This document shows positions 17,373 through 27,188 of a stretch of 47,367 nucleotides of DNA, in pieces. Position 1 is the first letter of the stretch; every line of letters begins with the position of its first letter. Under the pieces are notes generated by a model that ran no database searches, was not told the DNA's origin, and saw only the letters and a program-made list of their open reading frames with translations. The stretch comes from Alkalinema sp. RU_4_3 (GTDB lineage: Bacteria; Cyanobacteriota; Cyanobacteriia; Leptolyngbyales; Leptolyngbyaceae): positions 1 to 47,367 of the forward strand of contig JAAUSA010000011.1 in assembly GCA_012031975.1 (NCBI GenBank). The letters run 5' to 3'. Position numbers and translations under genes: made by a program.

Positions 17373-17422
17373 CTACCTCTGTTTGTATGGTGCAAATAGT
17401 AAAAAGAACACCCCAGAGGTAG
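17373..17422. repeat. hairpin at the left end of the IS4-type element
   Basis: CTACCTCTG (17373-17381) and its exact complement CAGAGGTAG (17414-17422) flank a 32-bp spacer, 2 bp before the transposase ATG. It may be the IS left end plus a translation-blocking hairpin, a common device against read-in transcription. No right-end copy was found. Confidence 0.45.
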
Positions 17423-17424
17423 CA

Positions 17425-18152
17425 ATGAAAGATATTCTAGCAGCTCTACTTGCCAAAGTAGGGCATCTCGCAAACCTCAAACACAGTTTTTGCTGACGCT
17501 TCTACCGACCCTGGTGCTGGTGTTTGGGAAGGCTAACTTCACGAATATGAGCCGTTACAGCGATAAAAGCGAACGGACCTATCGTCGTCAATACAGTCAG
17601 GACTTCAACTTTACAGGCCTGAATGCTGAGCTGATTAAGGCAGCAACTGTCCTAGCCTCAGTCCTGATCGCTGTGATGGACTGCTCGTTTATCCCGAAAA
17701 GTGGCAGCAAGCAGACGCCAGGGATAGACTATTTCTATAATGGCAGTGCCAGTCGAACGGAGCGAGGGCTAGAAATCTCGGTACTGGGGGTTGTTGATGT
17801 CAAAGCCCGTCGTGGTTATAGTTTGTCGGTGCGGCAGACCCCGGCGAAGCTCAAAAGCGAACCTGCGCTACCTCTACGAAGGACCTCAAAAGTCTAGGGG
17901 TGCGAAACGCAAATATGATGGCAAAGTGGACACCAGTGACCTGAGCCGTTTTACGGACCTAGGTGAGTTAGAGGCCAACTTGCACCTGTATACCGCCCGC
18001 GTCTGGCATGTCACCCTCAAACGCCAGATCCGTCTGGTCTGCTTGGTAGACCAGCGTCGCCTAGGCAAGCGTGGTGTGGCATTGCTCTTTTCGACAGATG
18101 TTGAGTTGGATGCGAATGCTCTCTTGACCTACTATCAAGCTCGCTTCCAAAT
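17425..18152 (+). pseudogene. IS4-type DDE transposase, frameshifted and truncated
   Basis: ATG 17425 starts MKDILAALLAKVGHL. A shift near 17483 leads into LLTLLPTLVLVFGKANFTN, SRYSDKSERTYRRQ and the first catalytic-strand region (VMDCSFIPKSG, then DYFYNGSASRTERGLEISVLGVVDV). A second shift near 17845 leads to KSRGAKRKYDGKVDTSDL, then VWHVTLKRQIRLVCLVD and finally YYQARFQIE, the Y-(2)-R-(3)-E part of the YREK motif. The sequence then stops matching any transposase. The last conserved quarter is missing, lost where the serine-recombinase element begins. Two frameshifts plus truncation mean it cannot move itself. Confidence 0.8.
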
Positions 18153-18235
18153 TGAGATAAGCCAGCCTCAATGCCCCCATAAATCTGAGGCGGCTGAGAA
18201 TGAGGCAGTTTCGATACCGACTGTTTTTTGGACAT
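18153..18235 (-). pseudogene. truncated third gene of the recombinase element
   Basis: Just downstream of the recombinase gene a minus-strand ATG (18235) has AAGGAG 7 nt upstream and encodes MSKKQSVSKLPHSQPPQIY and GGIEAGLSQF before the frame runs into antisense IS sequence at about 18153. The good ribosome site, same-strand position and 30-bp spacing after the recombinase stop suggest it is the start of a third element-borne gene cut off at the junction. The family is not recognised. Confidence 0.45.
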
Positions 18236-18265
18236 CACGACACTCCTTAGGACAATTTAGAGAAA

Positions 18266-20419
18266 TTAGGACGGCTTACCTTCAGTTGGTGGGATAGTAA
18301 TCTCAGGAACTTTACCCTGCCAGCGTTGTCGTTGGATCTCTCCTGATGGACATTGGCGATGGGTTTTGAGACGCTCCAATTCTGCTGTATCCGCCCAAAT
18401 GATCCAATGATGGGGAGCATGGGTTTGTTTTCTAGCCTTCACCCACCCCCGTCGCACCCAATTGTACAGTGTCACCATAGGCATTTCTAAAGCAAGTGCC
18501 AAATCGGTTAACCACCATTCATGCTCGGCTAGAGATTCCCGTTCTAGAGCACCTCGGCGCTTACCCAACCCCAAATCGCGCATCAACTTCTGAACTTCAT
18601 CAGGCTTGAGAGTGGTCAATCGCTTGGGCGGATAGAACCCTTCTGCAATCAAACACTGGGTAATTTCCTGACTACTCAATTGTGCCTGAGCGAGTTGTTC
18701 TAACCGTTGACACAATTGAGGATAGTTACTCAGTTGTGTCCATCGCGCAACTGGACGAATAATTTGGGCTTGTGTCAAAGTTCCACCTATCCACTCTATC
18801 ATGACTTGAACCCGTTCACTCTCGCCTTGAACATCAACCCGAATGCGATGAATCACTTGTCGAACGATCTCTTTGCGTTGAACTGGAGTCGTCGAAGAAG
18901 AATGCCAAAGCGTTGGCAAATCTTCAGCCAGTTGCCGCACCATCTGCTTCTCCGACTCAGAGAGCGATTTCGGTTGTTGATGAGAGAATCTTTTGTATTC
19001 CTCTTGAAGGTGTTGGTAATCTTTGAGTTTCGCTTCCCATTCCTGTGCTAATTGTCGCGCAACCAGACGATTTTCAGGTTCAACTAAACGATAATGACGA
19101 CCTGCTCTCTGGGATTCAAATTCTGCTCTCTCTAATCGTTGCTGCCAGAGCTTATCTAGTTCTCCTCGTTCTTGCTCCAGGTGTGTCTCTGCTTGTAAAG
19201 ATAGCTCTAAAGCAATCGGTTCTAGAGCAGAGAGAACTTGTTGGGAAACGTATTCATCCAAACAGGTCCCTGCCAGATATTGACACAAGCTGCCACCGTA
19301 GTCCGAAGCTGCTCGACAGCAAACATATCGAGGTAAATTCCCTTGATAATATTGCACATTCATGCGACATCCGCACTTTTCACACACCAGTAGCCCGCTG
19401 AGCAATGCGCCTCCTGAACGAGGGTTACCCAGTTCATCGGCTCGGTTCCGGTTGGCTTTGAGTTGGGCTTGATTGTGTTGGTACTGTTCCCAACTGATAT
19501 AGGCAGGATGGTGATCTTGAATCAAAACATACCAGTTTTCTGGGGTCATTACCACTTGTCCAGTGTGGGGTCGCCCAGCTTGTTTGCGGCGTAGATCGGT
19601 TTGTTGGCGACCATAGGCATATGCGCCCGCATAGGCTGGATTTTTCAGCAGGTTTTGCAGCGTCGGACGGTTTGGTCGCCGCCATTCTAGATCGCCTTTG
19701 TGACTGCCTGAGTAATGACGGACCCCGATCTGAATCTGTTGTTTGACCAAGTAGCGCAGCACAGCATTCAGAGTCCCTAACGCCTCAAATTTCCGAAAGA
19801 TTAACTTGACAACCTGTTGGGCTTGCTCATCCGGGTCAAAAATCACCTCTCCTGAAGGGCGACGGACATAGCCAATGGGCACATGGAACCCCAATTCTCC
19901 ACGTTGGGCTTTGTTCCGTTTGCCTTGCACCAGGCGTTGTTTCAAAATGTGCAGTTCTGCCTCACTCATGGTGCCTTTTAAGCCCAACAACAAGCGATCA
20001 TTATATTGGCCAGGATCATAGATCCCATCCAAGTCAGCAATTAAGGTGCCAAACAGGGCACAAATTTCCAACAACTGATGCCAATCTTTGGAACAGCGAG
20101 CCAAACGGGACATTTCGATGCCCAGAATTAAGCCGACGTGGTTCAAGCCCACTTCACTGACTAATCGCTGGAAGCCGATTCGCCCTTCCGCACTACTGCC
20201 TGACTTCCCTAAATCATCATCAATTGTCAACACCCGCTCTTGACTCCAGCCCAACCCGACAGCTCGTTGGGCTAAACCATATTGCAGGCGAGTTGATTCT
20301 TGATGGTCAAGCACTTGTTGCAGAGTGGATTGACGCACGTAGACAATAGCCAGTCGCTCACGATGATGCGGTTGGATTTTCTCGCTTTGCCACAGACCCA
20401 GTTCTTGATTAGGACTCAT
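18266..20419 (-). CDS. large serine recombinase with C-terminal helix-turn-helix
   Basis: The 717-aa site-specific recombinase starts with the resolvase catalytic domain: the nucleophile lies in VYVRQS (S31), with the GKSG and EMSRLARCSKDW motifs after it. Next come the Recombinase domain (VPIGYVRRPSGEVIFDPDE, then RPTLQNLLKNPAYAG), a zinc ribbon (LLVCEKCGCRMN, then YVCCRAASDYG), a long coiled coil (about 410-490) and a C-terminal region. That last region includes a MerR-like helix-turn-helix (LALALEMPMVTLYNWVRRG). Such enzymes cut and rejoin DNA with a 2-bp overlap. The last 11 bases of a 76-aa gene overlap its start. IS4-type transposase fragments flank it on both sides. It appears intact, unlike nearly everything around it. 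Confidence 0.92.
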   Translation of the reverse strand: MSPNQELGLWQSEKIQPHHRERLAIVYVRQSTLQQVLDHQESTRLQYGLAQRAVGLGWSQERVLTIDDDLGKSGSSAEGRIGFQRLVSEVGLNHVGLILGIEMSRLARCSKDWHQLLEICALFGTLIADLDGIYDPGQYNDRLLLGLKGTMSEAELHILKQRLVQGKRNKAQRGELGFHVPIGYVRRPSGEVIFDPDEQAQQVVKLIFRKFEALGTLNAVLRYLVKQQIQIGVRHYSGSHKGDLEWRRPNRPTLQNLLKNPAYAGAYAYGRQQTDLRRKQAGRPHTGQVVMTPENWYVLIQDHHPAYISWEQYQHNQAQLKANRNRADELGNPRSGGALLSGLLVCEKCGCRMNVQYYQGNLPRYVCCRAASDYGGSLCQYLAGTCLDEYVSQQVLSALEPIALELSLQAETHLEQERGELDKLWQQRLERAEFESQRAGRHYRLVEPENRLVARQLAQEWEAKLKDYQHLQEEYKRFSHQQPKSLSESEKQMVRQLAEDLPTLWHSSSTTPVQRKEIVRQVIHRIRVDVQGESERVQVMIEWIGGTLTQAQIIRPVARWTQLSNYPQLCQRLEQLAQAQLSSQEITQCLIAEGFYPPKRLTTLKPDEVQKLMRDLGLGKRRGALERESLAEHEWWLTDLALALEMPMVTLYNWVRRGWVKARKQTHAPHHWIIWADTAELERLKTHRQCPSGEIQRQRWQGKVPEITIPPTEGKPS

Positions 20420-20639
20420 GGCTCTGCTCCTGCTGCAATTGCGCTGCTATCTGGTTCTCCAACATCTGACTGAGAATCCAGATCAGGCGTTGGCGATTGG
20501 GCAAGGGCAGATTGAGCCACAGATTGGTTTCTAGGACATTGGTCGGGGGGGATTTCTCGCTCTGACATCGCAGGGTTTCCTCTTGAGCTTGAGTTTGGCT
20601 GGCTTGGATGCGAGCAACTGTGGTCACCAGTCGCAGCAA
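20409..20639 (-). CDS. small partner protein of the serine recombinase
   Basis: This 76-aa frame overlaps the recombinase start by 11 bp, so the two are translationally coupled. The C-terminal half (WLNLPLPNRQRLIWILSQMLENQIA) is an amphipathic helical segment, in which a short loop precedes a helix that could pair with another protein; the N-terminal half is polar. The frame stays open upstream of the TTG at 20639 (PKIGVDGLLRLV), so the true start may lie further 5' or the gene may be cut by the element boundary. It is not assigned to a named family; a recombination helper is a context-based guess. Confidence 0.6.
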   Translation of the reverse strand: MLRLVTTVARIQASQTQAQEETLRCQSEKSPPTNVLETNLWLNLPLPNRQRLIWILSQMLENQIAAQLQQEQSHES

Positions 20640-20677
20640 TCCGTCTACTCCAATTTTAGGGGCTTGAGGGCGCTTCC

Positions 20678-21001
20678 CTCTTATCGGGGTATTCTGGCTG
20701 GCAGATTGAAACGCTCTTCGGTTGCTTGAAGACCCGTGGGTTTTGTTTGGAATCGACCCATCTTAAAGACCCGGAACGGTTGAGTCGGATGGTGGCCTTG
20801 CTGAGCATTGCACTTTGCTGGGCGTTTCGAGTGGGGGAATGGGTAAATCAACATCAGCCTATGACTATCAAAAAGCATGGACGCAAGATGAGGAGCACCT
20901 TTCGGGTGGGTTTAGATTATCTCCGGGGTGTCATGTTGAATCTCACAATAGCTCCAAATAGCGATTTCACAACCGTTCTAAGCTTTTTGTCCTGTACTTA
21001 G
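20678..21001 (+). pseudogene. C-terminal fragment of an IS4-type transposase
   Basis: The frame reads WQIETLFGCLKTRGFCLE, then STHLKDPERLSRMVALLSI, ALCWAFRVGEW and IKKHGRK, followed by FRVGLDYLRG. This is the E-(6)-K end of the YREK motif and the C-terminus of an IS4-family transposase. Only about 105 codons remain. Its style differs from the fragment at 17425-18152, so the two may come from different IS. Both break at the same codon group (FQIE/WQIE), however, with the shared bases CA[A/G]ATTGA, so a single split element should be tested. No start or catalytic Asp region is present. Confidence 0.75.
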
Positions 21002-21013
21002 AGCAGCGGTAGG

Positions 21014-21166
21014 TTGCAGGGTAATAGTCCTCTGCAAGCGCTGAATGACATTACCACCTCGGACAGAGAAAAAATCTATATAGTACAAACGGTCTTCTGG
21101 GTTTTCTACTTTTAACGTTTGGCTAGGATTGCAAGCGTTAAAGAACTTTTGAGGATAAAGAGTCAT
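21014..21166 (-). pseudogene. P-loop ATPase gene, N-terminal fragment cut by the IS
   Basis: ATG 21166 begins MTLYPQKFFNACNPSQTLKV, continuing ENPEDRLYYIDFFSVRGGN and VIQRLQRTITL. I recognise this as the start of a cyanobacterial ATPase family in which a P-loop (GxGKST) follows about 15-20 residues later. Here the match ends at about residue 50, where the transposase fragment begins on the other strand. The gene was disrupted by the IS, and the remainder is not elsewhere in the window. Full-length members look like stand-alone regulatory ATPases, but this stub has no function. Confidence 0.6.
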
Positions 21167-21216
21167 ATAAGAGCAAAACTTAGTTGAGATGTCTTACTTT
21201 TAATCTACCTTAGGGA

Positions 21217-21251
21217 GTTGACAATACGCATGTTCAATAAGAATTGTCAAC
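21217..21251. promoter_or_regulatory. perfect inverted repeat upstream of the BrnT module
   Basis: GTTGACAAT (21217-21225) and ATTGTCAAC (21243-21251) are exact complements with centres 26 bp apart. A -10-like TATAAT follows at 21252-21257, and another TATAAT at 21333-21338 lies 32 bp before the brnT ATG. The spacing allows two faces of a dimeric repressor. Whether it belongs to brnT or to the decayed ATPase gene is unclear. Confidence 0.4.
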
Positions 21252-21369
21252 TATAATGTAGCAAAAGTTCGTAACTCATCAATTTAGGTCGTTTCATTAA
21301 GATGGCTTAGTCTCAGTAGGCCTAGACATAGCTATAATCGGGAGATAATCCAGCGTAAGCAAGCACACA

Positions 21370-21642
21370 ATGGTCGAATGGGATGGGAAGAAAGCCAGCA
21401 CCAATCTCTCCAAGCACGGAATCTCCTTCATCGAAGCCACCAGCGTCCTCGACGATCCCTACGTTCTGATCCTCGACGATCCCCTCCATTCAATCGGTGA
21501 ACTGCGCTTCCTCGCCGTCGGCTACTCAAACCAGAATCAGATTCTTGCCGTAATCTACACCGAACGAAAGAACGACATCCGCATCATCAGCGCCCGCCCT
21601 GCCACTCGTCAAGAACAAAAGACCTATGAACAAGATCTCTAA
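21370..21642 (+). CDS. BrnT-family ribonuclease toxin
   Basis: The 90-aa protein matches BrnT: VEWDGKKASTNLSKHGISF at the start, EATSVLDDPY, then LAVIYTERKNDIRIISARPATRQEQKTYE. BrnT is a RelE-like RNA-cleaving toxin neutralised by a DNA-binding antitoxin encoded just downstream. The conserved Arg and His/Lys residues of the family appear present. The next gene overlaps it by 17 bp, as expected for a coupled pair. The inverted repeat at 21217-21251 could be the module's operator. Confidence 0.9.
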   Translation: MVEWDGKKASTNLSKHGISFIEATSVLDDPYVLILDDPLHSIGELRFLAVGYSNQNQILAVIYTERKNDIRIISARPATRQEQKTYEQDL

Positions 21643-22000
21643 TCCCCAACCACTCCTTCAAGACGATGGCGAAATGCTAGTCGAATACGATCTCACCCAT
21701 GCCGTCCGAGGCCGTCGCCATCAGCAACCAGTCGGCATCGATCTCCCCGGAGTCCAATTCCTCACCAACACCCAAGGCCAAAAGACCGCTGTATTACTTG
21801 ACCTCAACCTCCATCAGAATCTCTGGAACAGCACCACCATGGAGTATCCAGACCTCACTAACTTCCAATTTCTGATCAACGACCATAGCCGATCGGTCTT
21901 CCTCGACTTCACCTACCACCTCCCCCTCTGGCAAGCCCTCTACGCTCAAATCATCCCCCAACTCCCCGGCTACGATAGCGATTACCCGCCAACTCCCTAG
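21626..22000 (+). CDS. probable antitoxin of the BrnT module, with internal repeat
   Basis: The 124-aa protein starts with an antitoxin-like segment (EMLVEYDLTHAVRGRRHQ). Two similar segments follow: VQFLTNTQGQKTAVLLDLNL-HQNLW and FQFLINDHSRSVFLDFTYH-LPLW. Each has the order QFL-N-K/R-T/S-LD-H-LW, so the second half looks like a tandem duplication. This is not the usual BrnA ribbon-helix-helix antitoxin. It resembles the mixed antitoxins often seen next to cyanobacterial toxins, and its role is inferred from the 17-bp overlap with brnT. The stop overlaps that of the convergent amidase gene by 4 bp. Confidence 0.65.
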   Translation: MNKISNPQPLLQDDGEMLVEYDLTHAVRGRRHQQPVGIDLPGVQFLTNTQGQKTAVLLDLNLHQNLWNSTTMEYPDLTNFQFLINDHSRSVFLDFTYHLPLWQALYAQIIPQLPGYDSDYPPTP

Positions 22001-23743
22001 TTCCGCGATCCCCCAGGAGCCGCAATCTCAAACCAACTCATCAACCCCTCGGCGATCGCATCCGCCAATCTCACCTGCTCCTTCGGATCGCGCACCCAAT
22101 CAAACTCATCCGGATTAATCATAAACCCCAACTCCATCAAAATCGCTGGAGCCACCGCCGGACGGGTCACCGCTAAATTATTCCAATAGACCCCATAATT
22201 CGATCGCCCCAACTTCTTCGTCAAAAAACCCTGCATAAAATCAGCCAGACCATGGGACTGCGGATGATACCAAAACATCGCCATCCCCTTGGTTTTGATC
22301 GCATCCCCATCATCGGGCAGCGCATTGTAATGGAGACTCAACGAAACCGTGAGCTCCTTTTGATTAATCATCTTCGCGCGATCGTTCGGTAATAAATCAA
22401 TATCGCCCTCCCGAGTCATCACCACCGTCGCACCTTTGGCAACCAAGCGATCGCGCACCAACTTCGACACTGTCAACGCCACCGTTTTTTCTGGATAGCC
22501 ATTCAAACCCACAGAACCACTATCTTCCGGTCCACCATGACCTGGGTCTAGAAGAATAGTTTTACCCTGGAGCGGCAAAGATGAAAGAACGATCGCAGGG
22601 GGATTTTTGAGAGATAGAATTAGCGTAGAGCCTTCATACCGGAGTTTATAGCCCCACTGCTGTTGTCTGATTGTAAAACGATAGTCTAAACGATCGCTAC
22701 TCACCTGTTTCCAATTCACAAAATTAACGATCGGATTATCAACCAGCTTTAACGTATCCGATTGGGAAGTTGTATTGTAGAGACTTAAAACAAACTGATC
22801 ATTTGTTTGCTCAATCGCGATCGGAATCGGATTCGACAACGGAAACACAATCTCCGTCCAATCCCCCACAACACGGGAAGTCACCCCCCGAATAATCGCC
22901 CTCGGCGGCACCGCCCCCACCACAGTCTTCGTTTCGCCCCGTTTAATCCAAGCCCCATAGTCCAGGCGCAACCATTCTCCCTCACCCCCCGTCATCGATG
23001 CCCGACTCCCCTTCGGCAACGGCGTCAGCCGTGCAAAATCCGTACTTGGACCCGTCCGTGCCACCCCCGCATCCGCTGTCACCTCCACCACCTCCAGATT
23101 CTGAGGATTCAGCACCGTCACCTTCCCGGTCGCCGTCACCTGCGTTCCAGCGATTTGATAGATCGGCGGCGCTAGGGCACCCGGAGCACTGGCTACCAAA
23201 CAACCCGAATACAATCCCCCGACCGTCGCCACCTGCTCCGCCTTCCCCGTCAAGACCGCCGAATTCTCCGGCAGCGCCTGACTCGCCTGCGGCAGCAACG
23301 GGAGTTTCTTGTCCCCCACCAGCGCCGTTACGGTCAAATTGGGCTGGGCAATCACCGCCGGACAAAGGGCCTCCCCTGGCAGCCGCGCCAGATCACTCCC
23401 CGGCCAGAGCGAACTGGGTGCAAACTGCTCCCCCGGACCGATCGCCCCCGGCAACGCCAAACGCTTCACCTCGATCGCCAAGCGCTTCCCACCCTGCTCC
23501 ACAACAAACCGATTGCTCCCCAAAGAAAGCGGAAAACTCGGCGCAAAATGGCCACTGCGATTGCGCGCTATAGCCTTCCCATTCACCAACACCTGGCCCT
23601 CTAGCCCCGCACTCCCCAACAAAAAAATCTGCTTCGCCGTGGTTTCGTGGGTTACGGGCGGATAGACCACCTTCAGTTCCTGGGCAATCGCCCCCCGATC
23701 CAAACAACAGCAAACCTGGGACAACGAAAAGCGCAGTCTTCAT
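21997..23743 (-). CDS. N-acetylmuramoyl-L-alanine amidase (AmiC-type), frameshift in signal-peptide region
   Basis: The exported enzyme cuts the amide bond between muramic acid and the stem peptide during cell separation. The C-terminal Amidase_3 domain is complete: ILLDPGHGGPEDSG (zinc His), then PEKTVALTVSKLV, the SLHYNALP block (second His) and PAILMELGFMINPDE (catalytic Glu). A central SH3b-like segment (VARTGPSTDFARLTPLPKGS) and an AMIN-like region (WTEIVFPLSNP) precede it. The signal peptide MKTALFVVPGLLLFGS starts at ATG 23743 with GAGG upstream, but is out of frame with the body. One G fewer in the G6 run (C6 at 23691-23696 on plus) restores GAIAQELKVVYPP. A homopolymer sequencing error or slippage is likely. 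Confidence 0.9.
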
Positions 23744-23769
23744 ACCAAGCAACCTCAAAACAGATCTTT

Positions 23770-23802
23770 AAAGTCCCCCCAGTATTGGGGGATTTAGGGG
23801 GC
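23770..23802. repeat. copy of the C5/G5 palindromic repeat
   Basis: AAAGTCCCCCCAGTATTGGG and the following GGATTTAGGGGG match the reverse complement of the left arm of the element at 7171-7252, with one extra C. It is a half-element with one hairpin, located just upstream of the amidase gene, where it could act on transcription in either direction. Confidence 0.65.
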
Positions 23803-23877
23803 CACCAGCCCAACCCCTAAAAACTAAAAAACCCCGATCGCCAAAAGCAACCAGGGCCACAAAACAAACCGAAAAAC

Positions 23878-24174
23878 CTACTTCTGGGCAAAGAAACTAA
23901 TGTGATACATATAGCCCTTCCAAGGGTGGCGCTGCACTTCCTGCATCACCGCCGTCACATTCAGCTTCAATTCCGGTACATTCACCTCCACCAGGCTCTT
24001 GCGCTCCACCGCATCGCGATCCAAAAAGATCGCCGCCTTCTCATCAACTACAATCTGGACCGACTCCGTACCATTATGGCCGTAGATCGTCGCCGGAATC
24101 TTCTTATCGCGGCGCAACGCATTGGGCTTGCTGCCCTCAGGACGCTTAGTCCCCTCAATCGTAAACTTAGCCAT
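23878..24174 (-). CDS. rplY: 50S ribosomal protein L25 (short form)
   Basis: The 98-aa protein binds 5S rRNA in the large subunit. It shows the L25 features RRDKKIPATIYGHNGTE and the final short beta strands (VTAVMQEVQRHPWKGYMYHI). It has no C-terminal CTC extension, so it is the short type. It lies downstream of purA on the same strand, an arrangement I recall from other cyanobacteria. Confidence 0.9.
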   Translation of the reverse strand: MAKFTIEGTKRPEGSKPNALRRDKKIPATIYGHNGTESVQIVVDEKAAIFLDRDAVERKSLVEVNVPELKLNVTAVMQEVQRHPWKGYMYHISFFAQK

Positions 24175-24245
24175 GGGTTCTCTTCTCTTCGTTAATTGGG
24201 AGATGGGAAGCTGCTACAAAGCAGCGGTATTAGACAGACAGCATT

Positions 24246-25594
<1,349 letters not shown>

Positions 25595-25629
25595 TTACTA
25601 AGGGGGTATGGGTTTTCAACAAACTCTCA

Positions 25630-25658
25630 TTGTTAGCACCAGTTGACACGGTAGTCAA
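25630..25658 (-). promoter_or_regulatory. predicted promoter of purA
   Basis: On the minus strand TTGACT (25658-25653) and TAACAA (25635-25630) are separated by 17 bp, a good sigma70-type pair. Transcription would start near 25623, leaving a 35-nt leader before the TTG start. Confidence 0.5.
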
Positions 25659-25685
25659 TCATGCTACCTAGAATATCAAGTTTCA

Positions 25686-27026
25686 TTAAGCACCCAGCCG
25701 AGTTTCGATCGCCCTCGCCTCCTTCTCCAAATCCCCCGTCAGCACCACCGCCCCCTGCTCCATCACCAACAGATCATCCTCAATCCGGATCCCTCGACAG
25801 TCCGAAAACTGCCCCAGGCGATCCCAGTCCACGAGATCCACAAACTTATCCCGGCGTTCGCGATCGCCCAAGATTGCTGGCACCTGATAGAAGCCCGGCT
25901 CGATCGTCACCACCATCCCTGCCACCAGAGGCCGATCGAGGCGTAGATAGCCGAGACCAAAGCGATCGCTGTGGCTCCGGCCCGCCGCATAGCCCGCCAC
26001 ATCCCCCAAATCCTCCATGTCATGGACATCCAGGCCCAACAGATGGCCGATCCCATGGGGGAAAAACAGCGCATGGGCATCCTGGGCCACCAGGTCCTCG
26101 GGGTTCCCGCGCAAAATCCCCAAACTCACCAGACCCTCGGCCAAGATCCGGCAGGCCAGGAGATGAACGTCGCGATATTCCATGCCCGGACGAACGGCAG
26201 CTATAGCCCCCTGATTCGCCGCCAGTACCACTTCGTAGAGATCCCGCTGGGTCGGTGAAAACTGCCCCGACACGGGCCAGGTCCTGGTCACGTCCGCCGC
26301 CCAGCCCAGGGGCGTTTCGGCCCCGACATCGGCTAGCAGGAGGTCTCCAGGGGCAATTCTATGGTGGTAGTCCTCGTTGTGCAGCACCTCGCCATGGACC
26401 GTGACGATGCTGTTGTAGGCCGTGGTCATGCCGTTTGCCATCAGCACCTGCTCCATGGCTGCTCGCACCATCGCCTCGGTTTTGGCTTCCCGAGTAGCTG
26501 TCATCCCAGCTCGGTGGGCCTCGATCGTCACCCCCACCGCCTGCTGGATCTGCTCGATCGCCCCTGCATCCTGACGCAAACGCACCTGGACGATCGCCTC
26601 AGCGAGGGCGCGATCGGCTTCGTTCCCCAGTTCCCGTCCTAGCATTTCCACCTGGGCCGAACCACTCGTCAAGGCCACCGTCCCTACCTCAGGGAGCCAC
26701 TTCAGGTCCCCCAAGGCCGCCATCGGATGGGCAGCCTCTGCGCCAATTTCTGCCGCCAAGGCTTCACGAGAAAGCGTTTCGCCATGCCAGAGGGCGGCAC
26801 TCTTCGGCGGTTCATCCCAGAAAAGCGTCAGGCGATCGCCCGCTAGGGCCACCACGGCGTTTTCGATCGCTCGTCCCACAAAGTATAAAAAGTGACTGCT
26901 GGCCCGGTAGGGATATGGGTTGGCGCGGAAATTTCTAGGCGATCGCCCCCCCGACCACAGCAACACAGGGGACTTAACAAACTGCCCTAAATTCCGGCGG
27001 CGCTGGCGGAGAAGTTCGATCGTCAT
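25686..27026 (-). CDS. pepP: Xaa-Pro aminopeptidase (aminopeptidase P)
   Basis: The 446-aa M24B metallopeptidase removes N-terminal residues that precede proline. The pita-bread metal ligands are visible: the two Asp in DVGAETPLGWAADVTRTW, His in HGIGHLLGLDVHD, Glu in TIEPGFYQ and Glu in GIRIEDDLLV. The N-terminal creatinase-like domain includes RSPRNFRANPYPYRASSHFLY. ATG 27026 (MTIELLRQRRRNL) is preferred because earlier in-frame TTG extensions do not resemble the family. The gene is divergent from the CHAT gene and followed by purA on the same strand. Confidence 0.93.
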   Translation of the reverse strand: MTIELLRQRRRNLGQFVKSPVLLWSGGRSPRNFRANPYPYRASSHFLYFVGRAIENAVVALAGDRLTLFWDEPPKSAALWHGETLSREALAAEIGAEAAHPMAALGDLKWLPEVGTVALTSGSAQVEMLGRELGNEADRALAEAIVQVRLRQDAGAIEQIQQAVGVTIEAHRAGMTATREAKTEAMVRAAMEQVLMANGMTTAYNSIVTVHGEVLHNEDYHHRIAPGDLLLADVGAETPLGWAADVTRTWPVSGQFSPTQRDLYEVVLAANQGAIAAVRPGMEYRDVHLLACRILAEGLVSLGILRGNPEDLVAQDAHALFFPHGIGHLLGLDVHDMEDLGDVAGYAAGRSHSDRFGLGYLRLDRPLVAGMVVTIEPGFYQVPAILGDRERRDKFVDLVDWDRLGQFSDCRGIRIEDDLLVMEQGAVVLTGDLEKEARAIETRLGA

Positions 27027-27188
27027 GGGTTTGGCGTTGCGTTTGAATATTTGGCGGGAACAATAAATCTGCTTACCCAAGCATAGCCCGGCAGCTCACC
27101 GGATAGCAGGGACGACGCCATGATGATCGCTCCCTTGACTGCATCGTTCCCCCATTGCATTTCTTGTTGTTTCACCCTGAATGGTGTT

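Larger units (their letters stand above)
18153..20680 (-). mobile_element. serine-recombinase mobile element between IS4-type fragments
   Basis: The unit holds the 76-aa gene, the 717-aa recombinase and the start of a third ORF, all on the minus strand. Its left edge is set at the point where the transposase frame stops matching (about 18153). Its right edge lies somewhere in 20640-20690, where another transposase frame begins. No terminal repeats were found, which fits serine recombinases, as they leave no long target duplications. The exact ends are uncertain by tens of bases. Confidence 0.6.

Noticed and set aside
22998-23573. 191-aa plus-strand ORF opposite the amidase gene
   Set aside because: It is Pro/Ser-rich antisense sequence over a well-conserved gene, with no RBS or family features.
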